A stretch of 64,000 nt of DNA from Astropecten irregularis (Eukaryota > Echinodermata > Asteroidea > Paxillosida > Astropectinidae), in the NCBI GenBank assembly GCA_963971285.1, contig OZ020251.1, forward strand, positions 1,054,001 to 1,118,000, in the 5' to 3' direction. The number at the start of each line of letters is the position of its first letter. The stretch's first letter is position 1. The notes under the pieces are model-generated. The model made no database searches. It worked only from the letters and a program-made list of their open reading frames with translations, and was not told where the DNA came from. Positions 1 through 9,904 of the stretch are shown piece after piece. The position numbers and the translations under genes are program-made.

Positions 1-285
1 GCAACAAGGCTACCACTAACGCGCAGTAGAAACATACAGTTAAAAATTCCGCCTGAAATGGTGTATTTATCCAGAAATCGGTAAAACAAAGACCGAAAAC
101 AGTTTTGATCTCGGGGTATGATCAAAACCTATCTTTATGTATTAAAAGAAAAAGTGAGTCGGGTTTTCGCTATTTTCTCGTGACTCAGATGTCCGATTTA
201 GCTCAAAGGTTTATTATTTCATGTACATGTTTGATTAGACAAAGTGCCAGTGTTGTTCTGTGACCTATACCAATCATACCTTTAA
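1..285. other. Intron 3 of TIR-HEPN copy 0 (window starts inside it)
   Basis: These bases match the corresponding stretch of intron 3 in gene C (about 37970-38215) and gene A (about 12670-12920) almost base for base. The window therefore opens inside intron 3 of an upstream, mostly unseen member of the tandem array. No coding sequence is seen here. Confidence 0.75.
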
Positions 286-633
286 AGGTAGCATCATACT
301 TTGTTTTTGTCAAAGAAATACAGATTCATGGGCAAAAATATCAAGGAAGATACAGCATCTGTGAAAATTCCAGTCCCATACAATGCCCACGTTTTGAGAA
401 AACAGTGAAAAGGCCACAGTATTTCTTAAGTCTTTTCTCTTTAATTTTGTATCTTTTAAAAGGTCAAAAAGATGTTCGGTCCTTGTTTTACTCTTTTCTG
501 GATAAATACACCATTTCAGGCGGAAACATTTCAACAGTATGTTTCTACTACCACCATCTTCATACCCTGTAAATTATACGTAAATCTGTGAACATTTCTG
601 TTTGGTGTCTTACCAAAGTATGATATACTACCT
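286..633. mobile_element. TTAA-flanked MITE, copy in intron 3 of copy 0
   Basis: The element has terminal inverted repeats of the form AGGTAGYATCATACTTTG and is bounded on both sides by TTAA (282-285 and 634-637). TTAA target duplication is the signature of piggyBac-type transposition. It has no coding capacity. An orthologous copy sits at the same place in gene A (12925-13270). Genes B and C lack it at this site, so it inserted or was lost after some of the unit duplications. Confidence 0.7.
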
Positions 634-672
634 TTAACTAAACTCTGAGTAATTTTGATTGTGTCTCCACAG

Positions 673-729
673 ATGGTGAAGGTGGATTTGACACCGACTA
701 TTCCGCCTGAAAGCGAGGCTAGAGTGTAA
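673..729 (+). pseudogene. Last exon (exon 4) of TIR-HEPN copy 0, frameshifted
   Basis: A clear acceptor (tctccacag) precedes an exon that begins ATGGTG and matches exon 4 of genes A and C. Two extra bases after the codons for Glu-Ala bring a stop after 18 residues, at 727-729. Genes A and C read on through Val-Thr and a Gln/Thr/Ser-rich tail. Exons 1-3 of this copy lie left of the window, so whether the whole gene is broken cannot be judged. At minimum it has a shortened C-terminus. Confidence 0.7.
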
Positions 730-1070
730 CAACACAACCCGCTCAATCTACCAGTAGTCCTACTGACGTCATGCAAACTATTCAGGATCTGGAATTGACT
801 GAGTAAATCCTCAGACACTGAAAACAAGTCAAGTATTATTACAGGTGTATATACTGGACTCAATGTTTGTGTAAAATATTTCCTTTGGTCATACATGTAT
901 GTAACAAGCAAAACAAAAAAGCTGTATTTCGCACCAGCTGTTTTCGGCCAAGTTGTGTGTCTTAGGTTCTAAGGTACATTAGAGGATACCAGGCAGAATA
1001 CACCAAAGGTTGACAAAATGGTGGCTATAAGGGCTGGTCGAACTTGGCTTAAAATACTGTCCAATGTCTA

Positions 1071-1570
1071 TGGTGGTTTACGAAACAGAGACAGGCTCCA
1101 GCTCTGTAATCCATGCTGAAAATATAGGTTGTGGTTTTTCATTGAAGCTGAAGCTCTGTTTTCCTTTTCAAACTAGAAAATCTACTTCCCAACCGCTGCC
1201 AAAAGCCTCTATTGTGATATCCGTTATTTCAGAATGAATTCATGAAATGGAGCTGGAGCCCGAAACGCGCGACGGAGCCTATGGGCCTTTACGAAACATG
1301 GCTTGCGGCTAGGCTAGGTACTTATTTTGCTACCGCAATTGGAGGCCCACAAAACGAAATGAAGGGATTGGGGCCCAATCCCTTCATTTCGTTTCATTGG
1401 GCCACTTGGTGATGCAGAAGAAAGAATACAGCTTCGCCATGTATCTCAAGCCCTTCATTTCATTTCGGATACAAAATGGCAGTAGCAAAATAAACCCCAA
1501 GCCTAGCCTCAAGCCTTATTTCGTAAGGGCCCTATGCCTCCGTTTCGTAAACGCCCTATTTGTCCGTACA
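1071..1570. mobile_element. Nested foldback MITEs downstream of copy 0
   Basis: The outer element starts near GTTTACGAAAC. Its core matches the core at 19730-19964 (a tract reading AAAAGCCTCTATT and one reading AGCTGAAGCTCTGTTTTCC). A second foldback follows from about 1290: its arm GGCTTGCGGCTAGGCTAGG reappears inverted near 1500-1520. A palindrome around 1352-1405 (fold centre ATTGGGGCCCAAT) lies inside it. The short open frame at 1397-1579 is transposon sequence. The same arrangement recurs at 13707-14230 and 39094-39600. Confidence 0.65.
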
Positions 1571-2279
1571 GCAAGCTAAACTACCGGCAATCGGCGTCTC
1601 TATCCGCCACAATGACAATGTGGCAATCTAAGCCTAATATGGTTTTAACAGGTCTCGCTACCTAAATAACTACTAAGGGGGCAATCTTTAATCATTGATT
1701 GGTTAGGACTAATTATATTAAACACAGTCATCTATATAGCGTCTTTCGCATTTTCATGCATTTATTTTGATGCAATAACAAAGTCATAGTACTAGATTGA
1801 ATTAACTCTCTTAATTAAGTTGCAAAATGTAAAAGAAAAACCCAAAATTTCTTGTGTAGCTTGCATATCCTATTTGTATTGCTGTAAATAAAGCATATTT
1901 TATATATAAACTAAGCCAGTTCTGCAAAATAAACCTTTTCACACACCTTTTAACTAATTAAGGCTATGCCACTTTATTCAATGCATTATCATTCTTGTAT
2001 TTACTTTTACAGTATCCAGTACTTTCTCTCAGAAATGTATTTTATTTTCTAAAAAAAAAAAAAAAAATAGAAGGCAGAAAACAGGCATTTATATTCAGAT
2101 TTAAGACTTATTCTGTTAGTGTATAGAACATGTTCAATATTCCATACTGTGTCTCACTGTTGGACTAAATGAGTTTTAATTACTGACCAACACTACAAGT
2201 AGGCAAGAATATTTATGTGTAAAGAATGTATAGAATTATAAGGACCAATTTCAAACTGACTGCCAAGTATGGTACTTAA
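1571..2279. other. 3' flank of TIR-HEPN copy 0 with polyadenylation signal
   Basis: AT-rich non-coding DNA. An AATAAA at about 1887-1892 lies in a block that is conserved in every unit (near 14540, 25690 and 40165). It may be the polyadenylation signal of the TIR-HEPN transcripts, though it is about 1.1 kb from the stop codon. Nothing else is recognised. Confidence 0.4.
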
Positions 2280-2636
2280 AGGTAGTATCATACTTTGGTA
2301 AGAAACCAAAACAGAAATGTTCACAGATTTACGTATAACTTACAGGGTATGAAGATGGTGGTGGTAGAAACATACCGTTAAAATTCTTCCGCCTGAAATG
2401 GTGTACTAATCCAGACATTAGTAAACCAACGACCGAAAATCTTTTTGATCTTTTAAAAGATCAAAAATAAAAGAAAAAAGACTTAAGAAATACTGTGGCC
2501 TTTTTCACTTTTTTTCTCAAAACGTGGGCAACGTATGGGACTGAAATTTTCACAGATGACTGTTACTGTATCTTCCTTGATATTGTTGCCCATGAATCTG
2601 TATTTCTTTGACAACAACCAAAGTATGATACTACCT
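2280..2636. mobile_element. TTAA-type MITE, unit copy
   Basis: Starts after TTAA (2276-2279) with AGGTAGTATCATACTTTGG and ends with the inverted copy. The right TTAA has decayed to TGAA. Orthologous copies lie at the same place in the other units (14936-15292, 26054-26410, 40550-40917), so this insertion predates the tandem duplications. Confidence 0.7.
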
Positions 2637-3550
2637 TGAACCTGTATACTCAGAGTATGTGGAACATGAAGACCAAACTCCAAACTGTATATTGAGGATA
2701 ATAATGGCTCATTGTATCTCTGATATCCAATGTTTAAAAAAGGTACTAGTATCAGTAATTAACGATATTTGCTTTGTATTACAAAAAAATCAAACGCGTA
2801 GGCTTATTTTAACAAGCCATATTTTGTAAAACAGATTGGACTATACATGTACATTACTTAATGGTTTGGAAATGGACTATGTGTATGGAATACATGTACA
2901 TGTATGATGGCTTACTGAAATGTAGCAATACATAAATTACAAACTTTTGCCTTCTTTTATAAATGAAGTATTTTTTAATAAGCAACATTTTATAATGTAG
3001 GACAAAATATATTTTGTAAGATAGTTTTTTGGAACAAATCATTATTTTTATCTGCTTTTATTGACCATAGCAAATTTATTTTTAAAGTTATTATCTTCAT
3101 TATTATTCCATAACTAGTAATCTACCTGTAACAGCTCATTGAAAAAAAGTAACTTCAATAATTGAGTAACACAGAAGAGTTGAAAACAAAATGTGTTTTA
3201 TTTTACTTGACCAACACCAGAGCAATATGTAAAACATCTGTAAATTATAGGAAGCCCATAATCAAAGCAAACTTCAAAAAGCAATATAACAGAGCCAATA
3301 TTTTACAGCAATTACTCTTTTCAATTTTGACCTAGTGATAAACAAGAATTATCAATTTTTTCAACCAAAAAGAAAAACCTCTTTGCACCCATTTTCATAA
3401 ATTAATATTTTCCAAGTCTTCCACTACTTTTTCTTTCCTATTTCTAATAAGAGGCAAGCATCATGCCTAATGTTTATCAAAGCTTTTTATCTTGCGCATG
3501 CAAATTCCTTATTTTTCTCTTTGATAGCTCCCCATAATTCCATAAATCTT
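2637..3550. other. AT-rich spacer
   Basis: I see no gene, repeat array or structured element in this stretch. It is nearly identical to the same part of units 2 (15293-16185), 3 (26411-27430) and 4 (40918-41960). Units 3 and 4 carry about 160 extra bases (near 27165-27320 and 41685-41840) bounded by short inverted ends containing GGGAGAC and GTCTCCC. Confidence 0.5.
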
Positions 3551-3555
3551 TCCAT

Positions 3556-3692
3556 TAGCCTTTTAGAGGTATGGCGGACACAATAGGAAGGCACAGTTTG
3601 GTTTGGGTAAAATCCTTTGTGTTTGACTCAAATTACCCACTTCAAACAGCGCCCTCCTATTGTGTCTGCCATACTTCAAAAAGGCTAATTGG
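3556..3692. repeat. Foldback element 3' of the CYB5R fragment
   Basis: Long imperfect hairpin. The left arm contains TTAGCC..., GGCGGACACAATAGGA and the right arm contains TCCTATTGTGTCTGCC...GGCTAA. It lies about 100 bp beyond the reductase stop codon. Intact copies are at about 27440-27590 and 41965-42113. In unit 2 only part of the left arm survives (16190-16218), because a deletion begins inside it. Confidence 0.7.
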
Positions 3693-4012
3693 GATTTCGA
3701 AGGTTTAGTAAAGCTTCTGTAAAATGCTCATGCAAATTCCAAATTATTTCCTTGGTATAAGTTTCCATGATTACACAAAGCTTTGTCATTTGGACTAATA
3801 GGAAAACCTCATGTCTTCAGTGTAGCCTAGTTTCTCCAGGTTAGGCATACATGCGTAGTTGATCATTGGTGGAGGTCCACACATGAGGATGAGAGTGTCA
3901 TCACTGGGAGGAGGCATGTGGTCTCGTAGCATGTCCTCATTTACAAACCCACTGCTGTACTTCCAGCCTGCAGGTCCAAAAGTACATGGGCGAACAATAT
4001 CATATGCGTATT

Positions 4013-4487
4013 AATTGTTTGTCTGTTCTGTCAGGTGGTTGATCACCTCAGTGAGACATGGCATTGCCATCACCTTCTACATTTGTCTGCTTGTTTGTCT
4101 GTTCTGTCAGGTAGTTGCTCACGTCAGTGAGACATGGCTTTACCACCACCTTCTACATTTGTCTGCTTGTTTGTCTGTTCTGTCAGGTGGTTGCTCACCT
4201 CAGTCAGACATGGCATTACCACCACCTTCTACATTTGTCCGCTTGTTTGTCTGTTCTGTCAGGTGGTTGCTCACCTCAGTGAGACATGGCATTGCCACCA
4301 CCTTCTTCATTTATCTGCTTGTTTGTCTGTTCAGTCAGGTGGTTGCTCACCTCAGTGAGACATGGCATTGCCATCACCTTCTACATTTGTCTGCTTGTTT
4401 GTCTGTTCTGTCAGGTGGTTGCTCACCTCAGTGAGACATGGCATTGCCACCACCATCATCATTTGTCTGCTTGTTTGTCTTTTCTGT
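4013..4487. repeat. 76-bp minisatellite, short array (about 6 units)
   Basis: Tandem repeats of 76 bp with a core reading GTCTGTTCTGTCAGGTGGTT and GAGACATGGCATTGCCACC. They fill the intron between the last two reductase exons of unit 1. Because 76 is not a multiple of three, open frames run through in several phases; these are not genes. The array includes variant repeats (GGCTTTACC, GGCATTACC, TTGTCCGC) that also occur side by side in unit 3. Confidence 0.92.
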
Positions 4488-5125
4488 AAGGTAGTCACTC
4501 TGATATTGACTTGAATGTGACAACTTACCCTCATCTGGTCGGTCCAGCGTGTACCACAACTTGAAGCGATCACCATGCTCATCTTTGATCTCCTCCAACT
4601 CAGGACGAAGCAAGATATCCTTCTCCGTCTTAAGATGAAATAAACAAGTGATTGGTTAATGCAGGATCTCAATATTCATTCCGAAAAGGAGAGTGATGAT
4701 TGGTTACAATATGGAAATGCACACACTGGATTTTGCATGTATTTAAAAGATCACTGAATATTCATGTTGACCCGAGGTCATTGTAGAGGGAAACCATTTC
4801 AGATCACATGATCTGATTTAAATATCAGCAGCATCTCACTTCCATGGCATTTCAAAGAATCTTTGTTTTGAGGTACTCCTCATATAAATTTGTTGAAAAA
4901 GAAATAAATGTTACATATTTCTGAGGAGTTGTGGTAACTTTTCTATGAAGATAAATCCAGAAAAAGAGGATTACTGGCAATTGGTGACGTACCTGGTTTG
5001 CAAAGAGAAGCCAAAGTTGGCTTGGATCAGCAGGATCTTTCAAGACTTGACGGATGAGCTGTAGCATTGGAGTGATTCCTTCATACACAAAATTAAACAC
5101 CAAATTAATACTGTGAAGATACCAT

Positions 5126-5530
5126 CAAACCTCAAGAAACCTCATGAAACCCCATAAAACCTCACCAAATCCCATAAAACCTCACGAAACCTCAAGAAAC
5201 CTTGTGGAACCTCATTAAACCTCACCAAATCCCATAAAACCTCATGAAACCTCAAGAAACCTCATGAAACCCCATTAAACCTCACCAAATCCCATAAAAC
5301 CTCATCAAACCTCAAGAAACCTCATGAAACCCCATAAAACCTCACCAAATCCCATAAAACCTCACGAAACCTCAAGAAACCTTGTAGAACCTCATTAAAC
5401 CTCACCAAATCCCATAAAACCTCACGAAACCTCACGAAACCTCATGAAACCCCATTAAACCTCACCAAATCCCATAAAACCTCATGAAACCTCAAGAAAC
5501 CTTGTGGAACCTCATTAGACCTCCCAAAAC
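5126..5530. repeat. AAACCTCA-type short tandem repeat in reductase intron
   Basis: About 400 bp built from variants of AAACCTCATGAAACC and AAACCTCACC. It lies in the intron between reductase exons 6 and 7. Only short remnants occur at the same place in unit 2 (16850-17010), unit 3 (31230-31320) and the complete gene (44560-44660), so the expansion is unit-specific. Confidence 0.85.
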
Positions 5531-5773
5531 TCATAAAACCTAAAAAAAAAAAAACTCACAAAACCTCTGAATTCTTACCTGTGCCGCCAGCAATCATTCC
5601 TATCTTCTTTGCGCTCCTCTCCACAGGATCTGTCTTTTTGTCAGCCCTGATGCTAAACTTGCCTGTGGGAAAGAGAATTAAAAGTGACACACATGTATGA
5701 AGATCTATTCATCAGTTTCTTTGTGTCAACAAAGACTGTCATCAATTACATTAGGACCGATTTATTGTTAATA

Positions 5774-5948
5774 TCAGGTTGAGCGAACTTGGCATTCATT
5801 GACGCAATCTTTCCATCTGTCAGTGTCACTGTCCGTCATCAGTGCCGATAGATCTTCAGGGACACAGCTAATTTCATCCACAATTTGGTTGATGTATGTT
5901 GTTGAGGGTCTCCCACGGCTTGTCTTTCTCAGGTTGCCAAAACACCAG
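5774..5948 (-). mobile_element. LINE reverse-transcriptase C-terminal fragment
   Basis: The minus strand encodes [15 protein letters not shown], then an acidic stretch with a Trp (DRWKDCVNE). This resembles the C-terminal end of non-LTR retrotransposon polyproteins (RGRP-x-TTY...L...DR-x-W). The fragment ends where a short MITE begins at about 5949. Orthologous copies are at 17219-17393, 31533-31707 and 44866-45032. It is a dead remnant inside the reductase intron. Confidence 0.55.
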
Positions 5949-6034
5949 GGGCCAATTTCATACAGCTGCTTAAGCACCAAAAACCTTAATAAATAAAATC
6001 AGTATGCCAGCCAAAATTCCTTGCAAATGTTATG
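5949..6034. mobile_element. Truncated MITE ending exactly at the unit junction
   Basis: Begins GGGGCCAATTTCATA, the terminus of the element that is intact at about 45036-45290. Identity with the intact copy ends after TGTTATG (6034 here, 45141 there). Beyond that point the sequence switches to the left end of the duplicated segment. This is the tandem-duplication breakpoint, repeated at 17479 and 31793. Confidence 0.8.
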
Positions 6035-6319
6035 AATGAAGCATTAAGATGCTGTCCAGAATTTTCATCTTTTGTGAAGAAACTGTACGAAAAACAATTC
6101 CTTCAAAGGGACAAATCAAAGACGAGCAACATACGGTTCAACCCGGTGGAACTACTGCAGATATGCAGCAATACTGCCTATACTAATGAAAAAGGCAATG
6201 TTTGTCCCAGATGGAAATGTAACTATTACAGCAAATTATTGATCCAAAATAACTTAAACATCGAATCATGTTCTGGATTTCAATGGTGTAGATTCGAGGT
6301 GTTTCAATGTTATTGGTGA
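6032..6319 (+). CDS. Unrecognised Cys-rich 95-aa open frame starting at the unit junction
   Basis: I do not recognise this product. It is basic and Cys/Asn/Tyr-rich, with CC near residues 7-8 and a C-terminal CYW. Its ATG is the last three bases of the truncated MITE, while everything after it comes from the other side of the breakpoint, so the open frame as it stands is chimeric. It might be the truncated last exon of a gene that lay left of the ancestral segment. It stays open in all three units (also 17477-17764 and 31791-32078) with one amino-acid difference (Glu10 to Asp in unit 3). The units are too similar overall for that to prove selection. Confidence 0.25.
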   Translation: MNEALRCCPEFSSFVKKLYEKQFLQRDKSKTSNIRFNPVELLQICSNTAYTNEKGNVCPRWKCNYYSKLLIQNNLNIESCSGFQWCRFEVFQCYW

Positions 6320-7644
6320 CTGTATTAGGTATTAGGCAATTCCAAGCAGATGTGTGGTGAATTTATTGTATCATTGACTGTTTGCGGATACTGAACGGAT
6401 TCATAGTGGTTTGCCGATGAGTGCCATGTACTCGATTTTTGTTTTTAATGTTCCAGTAAATAAGTAATCTTTTCCGATTGCCTGTATTTTCCATTAAGCA
6501 ATATATAAATATCATAACTGGTAAAACTTGATTATTACTTTGTCAAATTCAGAGAGATATGAGAAATGGGAACAGTTCGGTATTAAGTTGTAGTTATAAT
6601 GCTGTAATCATAATATGATTTTATTTTTTTATTTTCTTATTTTATTTATTTATTCAATGAAAACCAACAGCGGTTAACCGCCACTAACAGGCATCATAAA
6701 ATATTTAAAAGAAATAATATGAGTCATATAAATATATAAACATGAATACTTATAATAAAAAATCATACAGATAAATTCGGTAAACTCCCCTAGAGACTGA
6801 GCATGTAAAAACCAGTATTGTTACATTTACCAAATGTACACTGGTTGCAAGTGATAGGTGCACAATTAAGTTTCTAAAATACGCATTGCTAAAAAAATAA
6901 CCAAAACAACCAAATAATGACCTGAAATAATCATGTAAGGCTCAGATTTAGGAGGACCTGACCTTTCCATCTCCGTTTGATCTTTCTCAAATGCTAAATG
7001 ACAGGACAATAACATAATTATACAAGCCATAAGACTGCTATTATTTCATTCCTAACCAGCTAATAAAGAGCCCTATTATGAATTAATGGCGAATGCAACA
7101 TATTGCAATTCTTATTATTGCACGACAGGTGTATACCTCGCAGGTGCATTTGTGAACTTGTTATTCCTACACAAAGCAATATCTAGCAAAGCCAAAGTTC
7201 ACGAAGCCATTGTTGGAAGTTGATGGAATGTGTATTAATAGACCTACAGCATGGTTAGATGGATGATGATTTCAATCCTAAATGGAGTCCACGGGAGCAT
7301 AATACGGTATGCGGATATAATACATGTACATATATATTCGGTGTTTATTCTGGCTTCCCACGCACAATGAACTGAAATATTGAAATGAACATTGGAGGTG
7401 AACTTGAAAAGGTCATGACACCAATAGAATTGCAGTGACCCGTTAAATGTTCAGTAGGCCTACAGAATTGGTAACAATACCCAAACAGAAATTTCCACAG
7501 ATTTTCGTATAGGCCTCCATGTATAACTTTCTGGGTATGAAGATGGTACTGGTAGAAATATACCGTTGAAATATTTCCTCCTTAAATGCTGTATTTATCC
7601 ATATAAAATACAAAACTACAAGTAGCACTATATTGACTAACTAG

Positions 7645-7698
7645 GGTTTAAAAAGAGCATGAGCTTTCGTAGCAACAACTACTTCATCGGATGCATTG
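7645..7698 (-). ncRNA. Hammerhead-ribozyme-like motif (degenerate), probably Penelope-type element remnant
   Basis: On the minus strand a core CCGATGA is followed by a GTAG/CTAC stem with a TTGTTG loop, then GAAAGC. This is the order CUGANGA, stem II, GAAA of a hammerhead ribozyme, with one change in the first core box (U to C) that would be expected to weaken or abolish cleavage. Hammerheads are known in the terminal repeats of Penelope-like retroelements. The same insert is in unit 3 (33425-33475) and absent from the matching place in unit 2 (about 19040). Confidence 0.4.
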
Positions 7699-8917
7699 TA
7701 TTTATCCAGAAATAATAAGTCAATAAATCATTAAATAATGTTTAATTATTAAGTTTAATAATTATTTAATAATAAGTTAATAATAAATACCGAAAATGCT
7801 ACGTTTGGGTGACAATCCAATAGACTTGTGACCGAAAATAGTTTTGATCTTGGGGTAAGATCAAAACCATTCGAAGATAATTTATGTTTCACACAAGATA
7901 AGGTTGAGTCAGGTTTTCGCTTTTTTCTCGTGACTCAGATGTTCGATTGAGCTCAACTTTTTCATGCACATGTGCACATAGTGCACATAGATCACATAGT
8001 GCTGTTCTGTGATCTTTGCCATCTCATACGCCAACAGATTCAATAGTCCAAACACGTCATGAAACACGGTGCAACGATCGAGGGGTCGTTTTGATGACTG
8101 TCTTGTTCATATGATATGGTTAATTACCCAGACGAATCACTTGTTGTTCTCACACAGAGAAATGATCAGTGGAATCACGAATATTTTTAGACAACTCGAC
8201 AGTTGTTCCGACGACTGAGCTAGACGTCTAGCTACCTGAGCATGGGTGTCGATCCTGGGGGGATGGGGGTGGGGGATATATCCCCCCCCCCCCCAATATT
8301 TGAGGTGGGGGGATGGCATGTATTATCATCCCCCCAATATTTTGAGGTTAAATGTCATTCAAGTTTATTGTATAGAAATATAACATGATCCTTGTTGTTT
8401 TTTGTGTCTTCGCAGTGAATTTAAACTACAAATAATGTTTAATTCTTCTGAATATCGTTTTTAAATGCTCTAAAATGCGACTTTCGACCCACCTCCCACA
8501 GCCTTCCCCAGCTCGGTCGCTTCGCTCCCTCGCATAGGACACCAAATCACCAGTCATCCTCCCAATCATGAACAGAAATCGACGCCAGTGTACCTGAGGC
8601 ATGTTACAATTAGCCACACCCAAACATTAACCAAACTTTCCAGTTGTCAAAAAACACGACTTTTTCTCTTATTGTCTGGGCTCCATTCTTGATTTTCCTT
8701 GTCAAATAAATGAAATTAAGTAATTAACTTTACTTCGCTGTGATCAATTTCCAGTGAATTATAACGTGTGCTGAATTGTAAATAATTTACCGACGTATAG
8801 ATAAGCAGTTTCACTAAATGCTTCTTTTTTTTTGTGGGGAAGTTGCATCCCTTTGCACTGCTGCGTAATTGATCTCAACAGTCAGGGAAAATGCAATGAG
8901 TAATCATAATCCGGTGT

Positions 8918-9020
8918 AGTCGAGTCTGGTTCCCTGTCCAAAGATTCCCTGACGACTCTTCAATTCCTAGAATTGAGAGACAATAGTCGGGGATTCTTGG
9001 TCTTGGAACCAGACTAAACC
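8918..9020. repeat. Short palindromic MITE (AGTCTGGTTCCC family)
   Basis: The left end contains GTCTGGTTCCCTG and the right end the inverse (GGAACCAGAC), with matching inner arms around GATTCCCTGACGACTC. Equivalent copies are at 19982-20080 and 34322-34410. Confidence 0.55.
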
Positions 9021-9654
9021 CGGTGGATCGGTATGAAAAAAGATCTAAATACGAGTAATACGATTTGCAGTAAACATCATTATCATGTACACACTGAACC
9101 GGGGGTTCAGAGTGCTTAGTTCAAACGTCATAATATGGTTGCACCCAAGAAAATAAACTTCCATAGACAACAGTCATAAATCCTTATATTTTTGTACTTC
9201 AAAAATCAAAAATATACAGAACTCTCACAGCTGTTCAAGTTGCACAGCAAAATGATGATGATTGAACATGTCACCTTTTTTTTCTTTTCATTTTATGGTG
9301 ACTGGGTTGATCGTTGAATTTTTGAGATATACTCATTCTCAGCTGACCACCCCTAAAACAAGGTATGGATCACTCCAGTTAAAGAAGCCATTTTCAAAAA
9401 AACATCCCTCTGCAAAGCGGCTGAAATAGACCCACTTTCTCGCCCAATTGCATCACAAATGGTCTCAAATGGAAGCCCAGAGTCCAGGCAGGAGGTCCAG
9501 TGCCATATTTTTTCAATCCTTCATTTTCATAGCTCTCACAACTCTCTTATTTAAAATATATTGAGTGCTTAACTTGTATTAATGAGCTCGGCGGACGGAT
9601 TTTGGGACTATTTACTTGGGTGCACCCATATGTGATTGATGTGCGGTGCACGTT

Positions 9655-9703
9655 GCGCATGCGCACTGCATAACGTTTCCTGCTCACCACATCATTTCCC
9701 GCC
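9655..9703 (+). promoter_or_regulatory. NRF-1-like palindrome and E2F-like site upstream of gene A
   Basis: GCGCATGCGC (9655-9664) is the NRF-1 palindrome, and TTTCCCGCC (9695-9703) fits an E2F site. They lie 250 and 200 bp upstream of the ATG. Both are kept at similar spacing before gene B (21440-21449, 21478-21486) and gene C (34990-34999, about 35032-35040). That supports a shared promoter region, though shared ancestry of the units alone could also preserve it. Confidence 0.45.
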
Positions 9704-9904
9704 ATTTGTACTGAGTTTGCTGAATTTGGCTGGTGTACTTTTCGCGGAACACAGTCCAACAAATTACATTTGTACTTTCTGATTTTCTAGGAAGCTGCTA
9801 GCAATATTCTGGTTGTCATCTTTGCCACTGTTCGGCGTGTTGCGTATTTCCCGGTTGGTGTTAGTGCATGCATCGACTCCGTACGTCTGTCGGTTGTAAT
9901 CACA

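Larger units (their letters stand above)
3795..5662 (-). pseudogene. 5'-truncated NADH-cytochrome b5 reductase copy, unit 1 (last four exons)
   Basis: Four exons on the minus strand match exons 6-9 of the complete gene at 42212-51712: 5579-5662, 4993-5078, 4529-4628 and 3795-3967. Lengths (84, 86, 100, 173), phases and splice sites are kept, and no frame is broken. They encode the NADH-binding half with GGTGITP and CGPPPM, ending MRFSY and a stop. The five upstream exons, start codon and FAD-binding half are absent; the unit junction at 6034 replaces them. It has no visible promoter. It is a duplicate fragment, unlikely to give a working enzyme unless spliced to something new. Confidence 0.88.
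6320..9640. other. Unit spacer upstream of TIR-HEPN gene A
   Basis: AT-rich DNA with no supported gene. It contains relics resembling parts of TIR-HEPN intron 3 (7470-7610 and 7830-7970), a poly-C tract with flanking repeats unique to this unit (8280-8340), and a small palindrome (8918-9020). Most of it is nearly identical to the matching spacers of units 2 and 3. Confidence 0.5.

Noticed and set aside
4015..4613. Similar repeat open frames in unit 1, and at 42276-43439
   Set aside because: Same minisatellite explanation; the reverse-strand frames that extend further only overlap the genuine reductase exon 8.
3795..5662. Reductase fragments as functional genes
   Set aside because: They lack the FAD-binding half, the start codon and a promoter. 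Open frames are expected from their recent origin.
8280..8340. Poly-C tract as a regulatory or structural element
   Set aside because: A simple-sequence tract found in one unit only, beside a local duplication of CCCCCCAATATTT. Similar G runs in intron 2 vary in length. It may be slippage or an assembly artefact.
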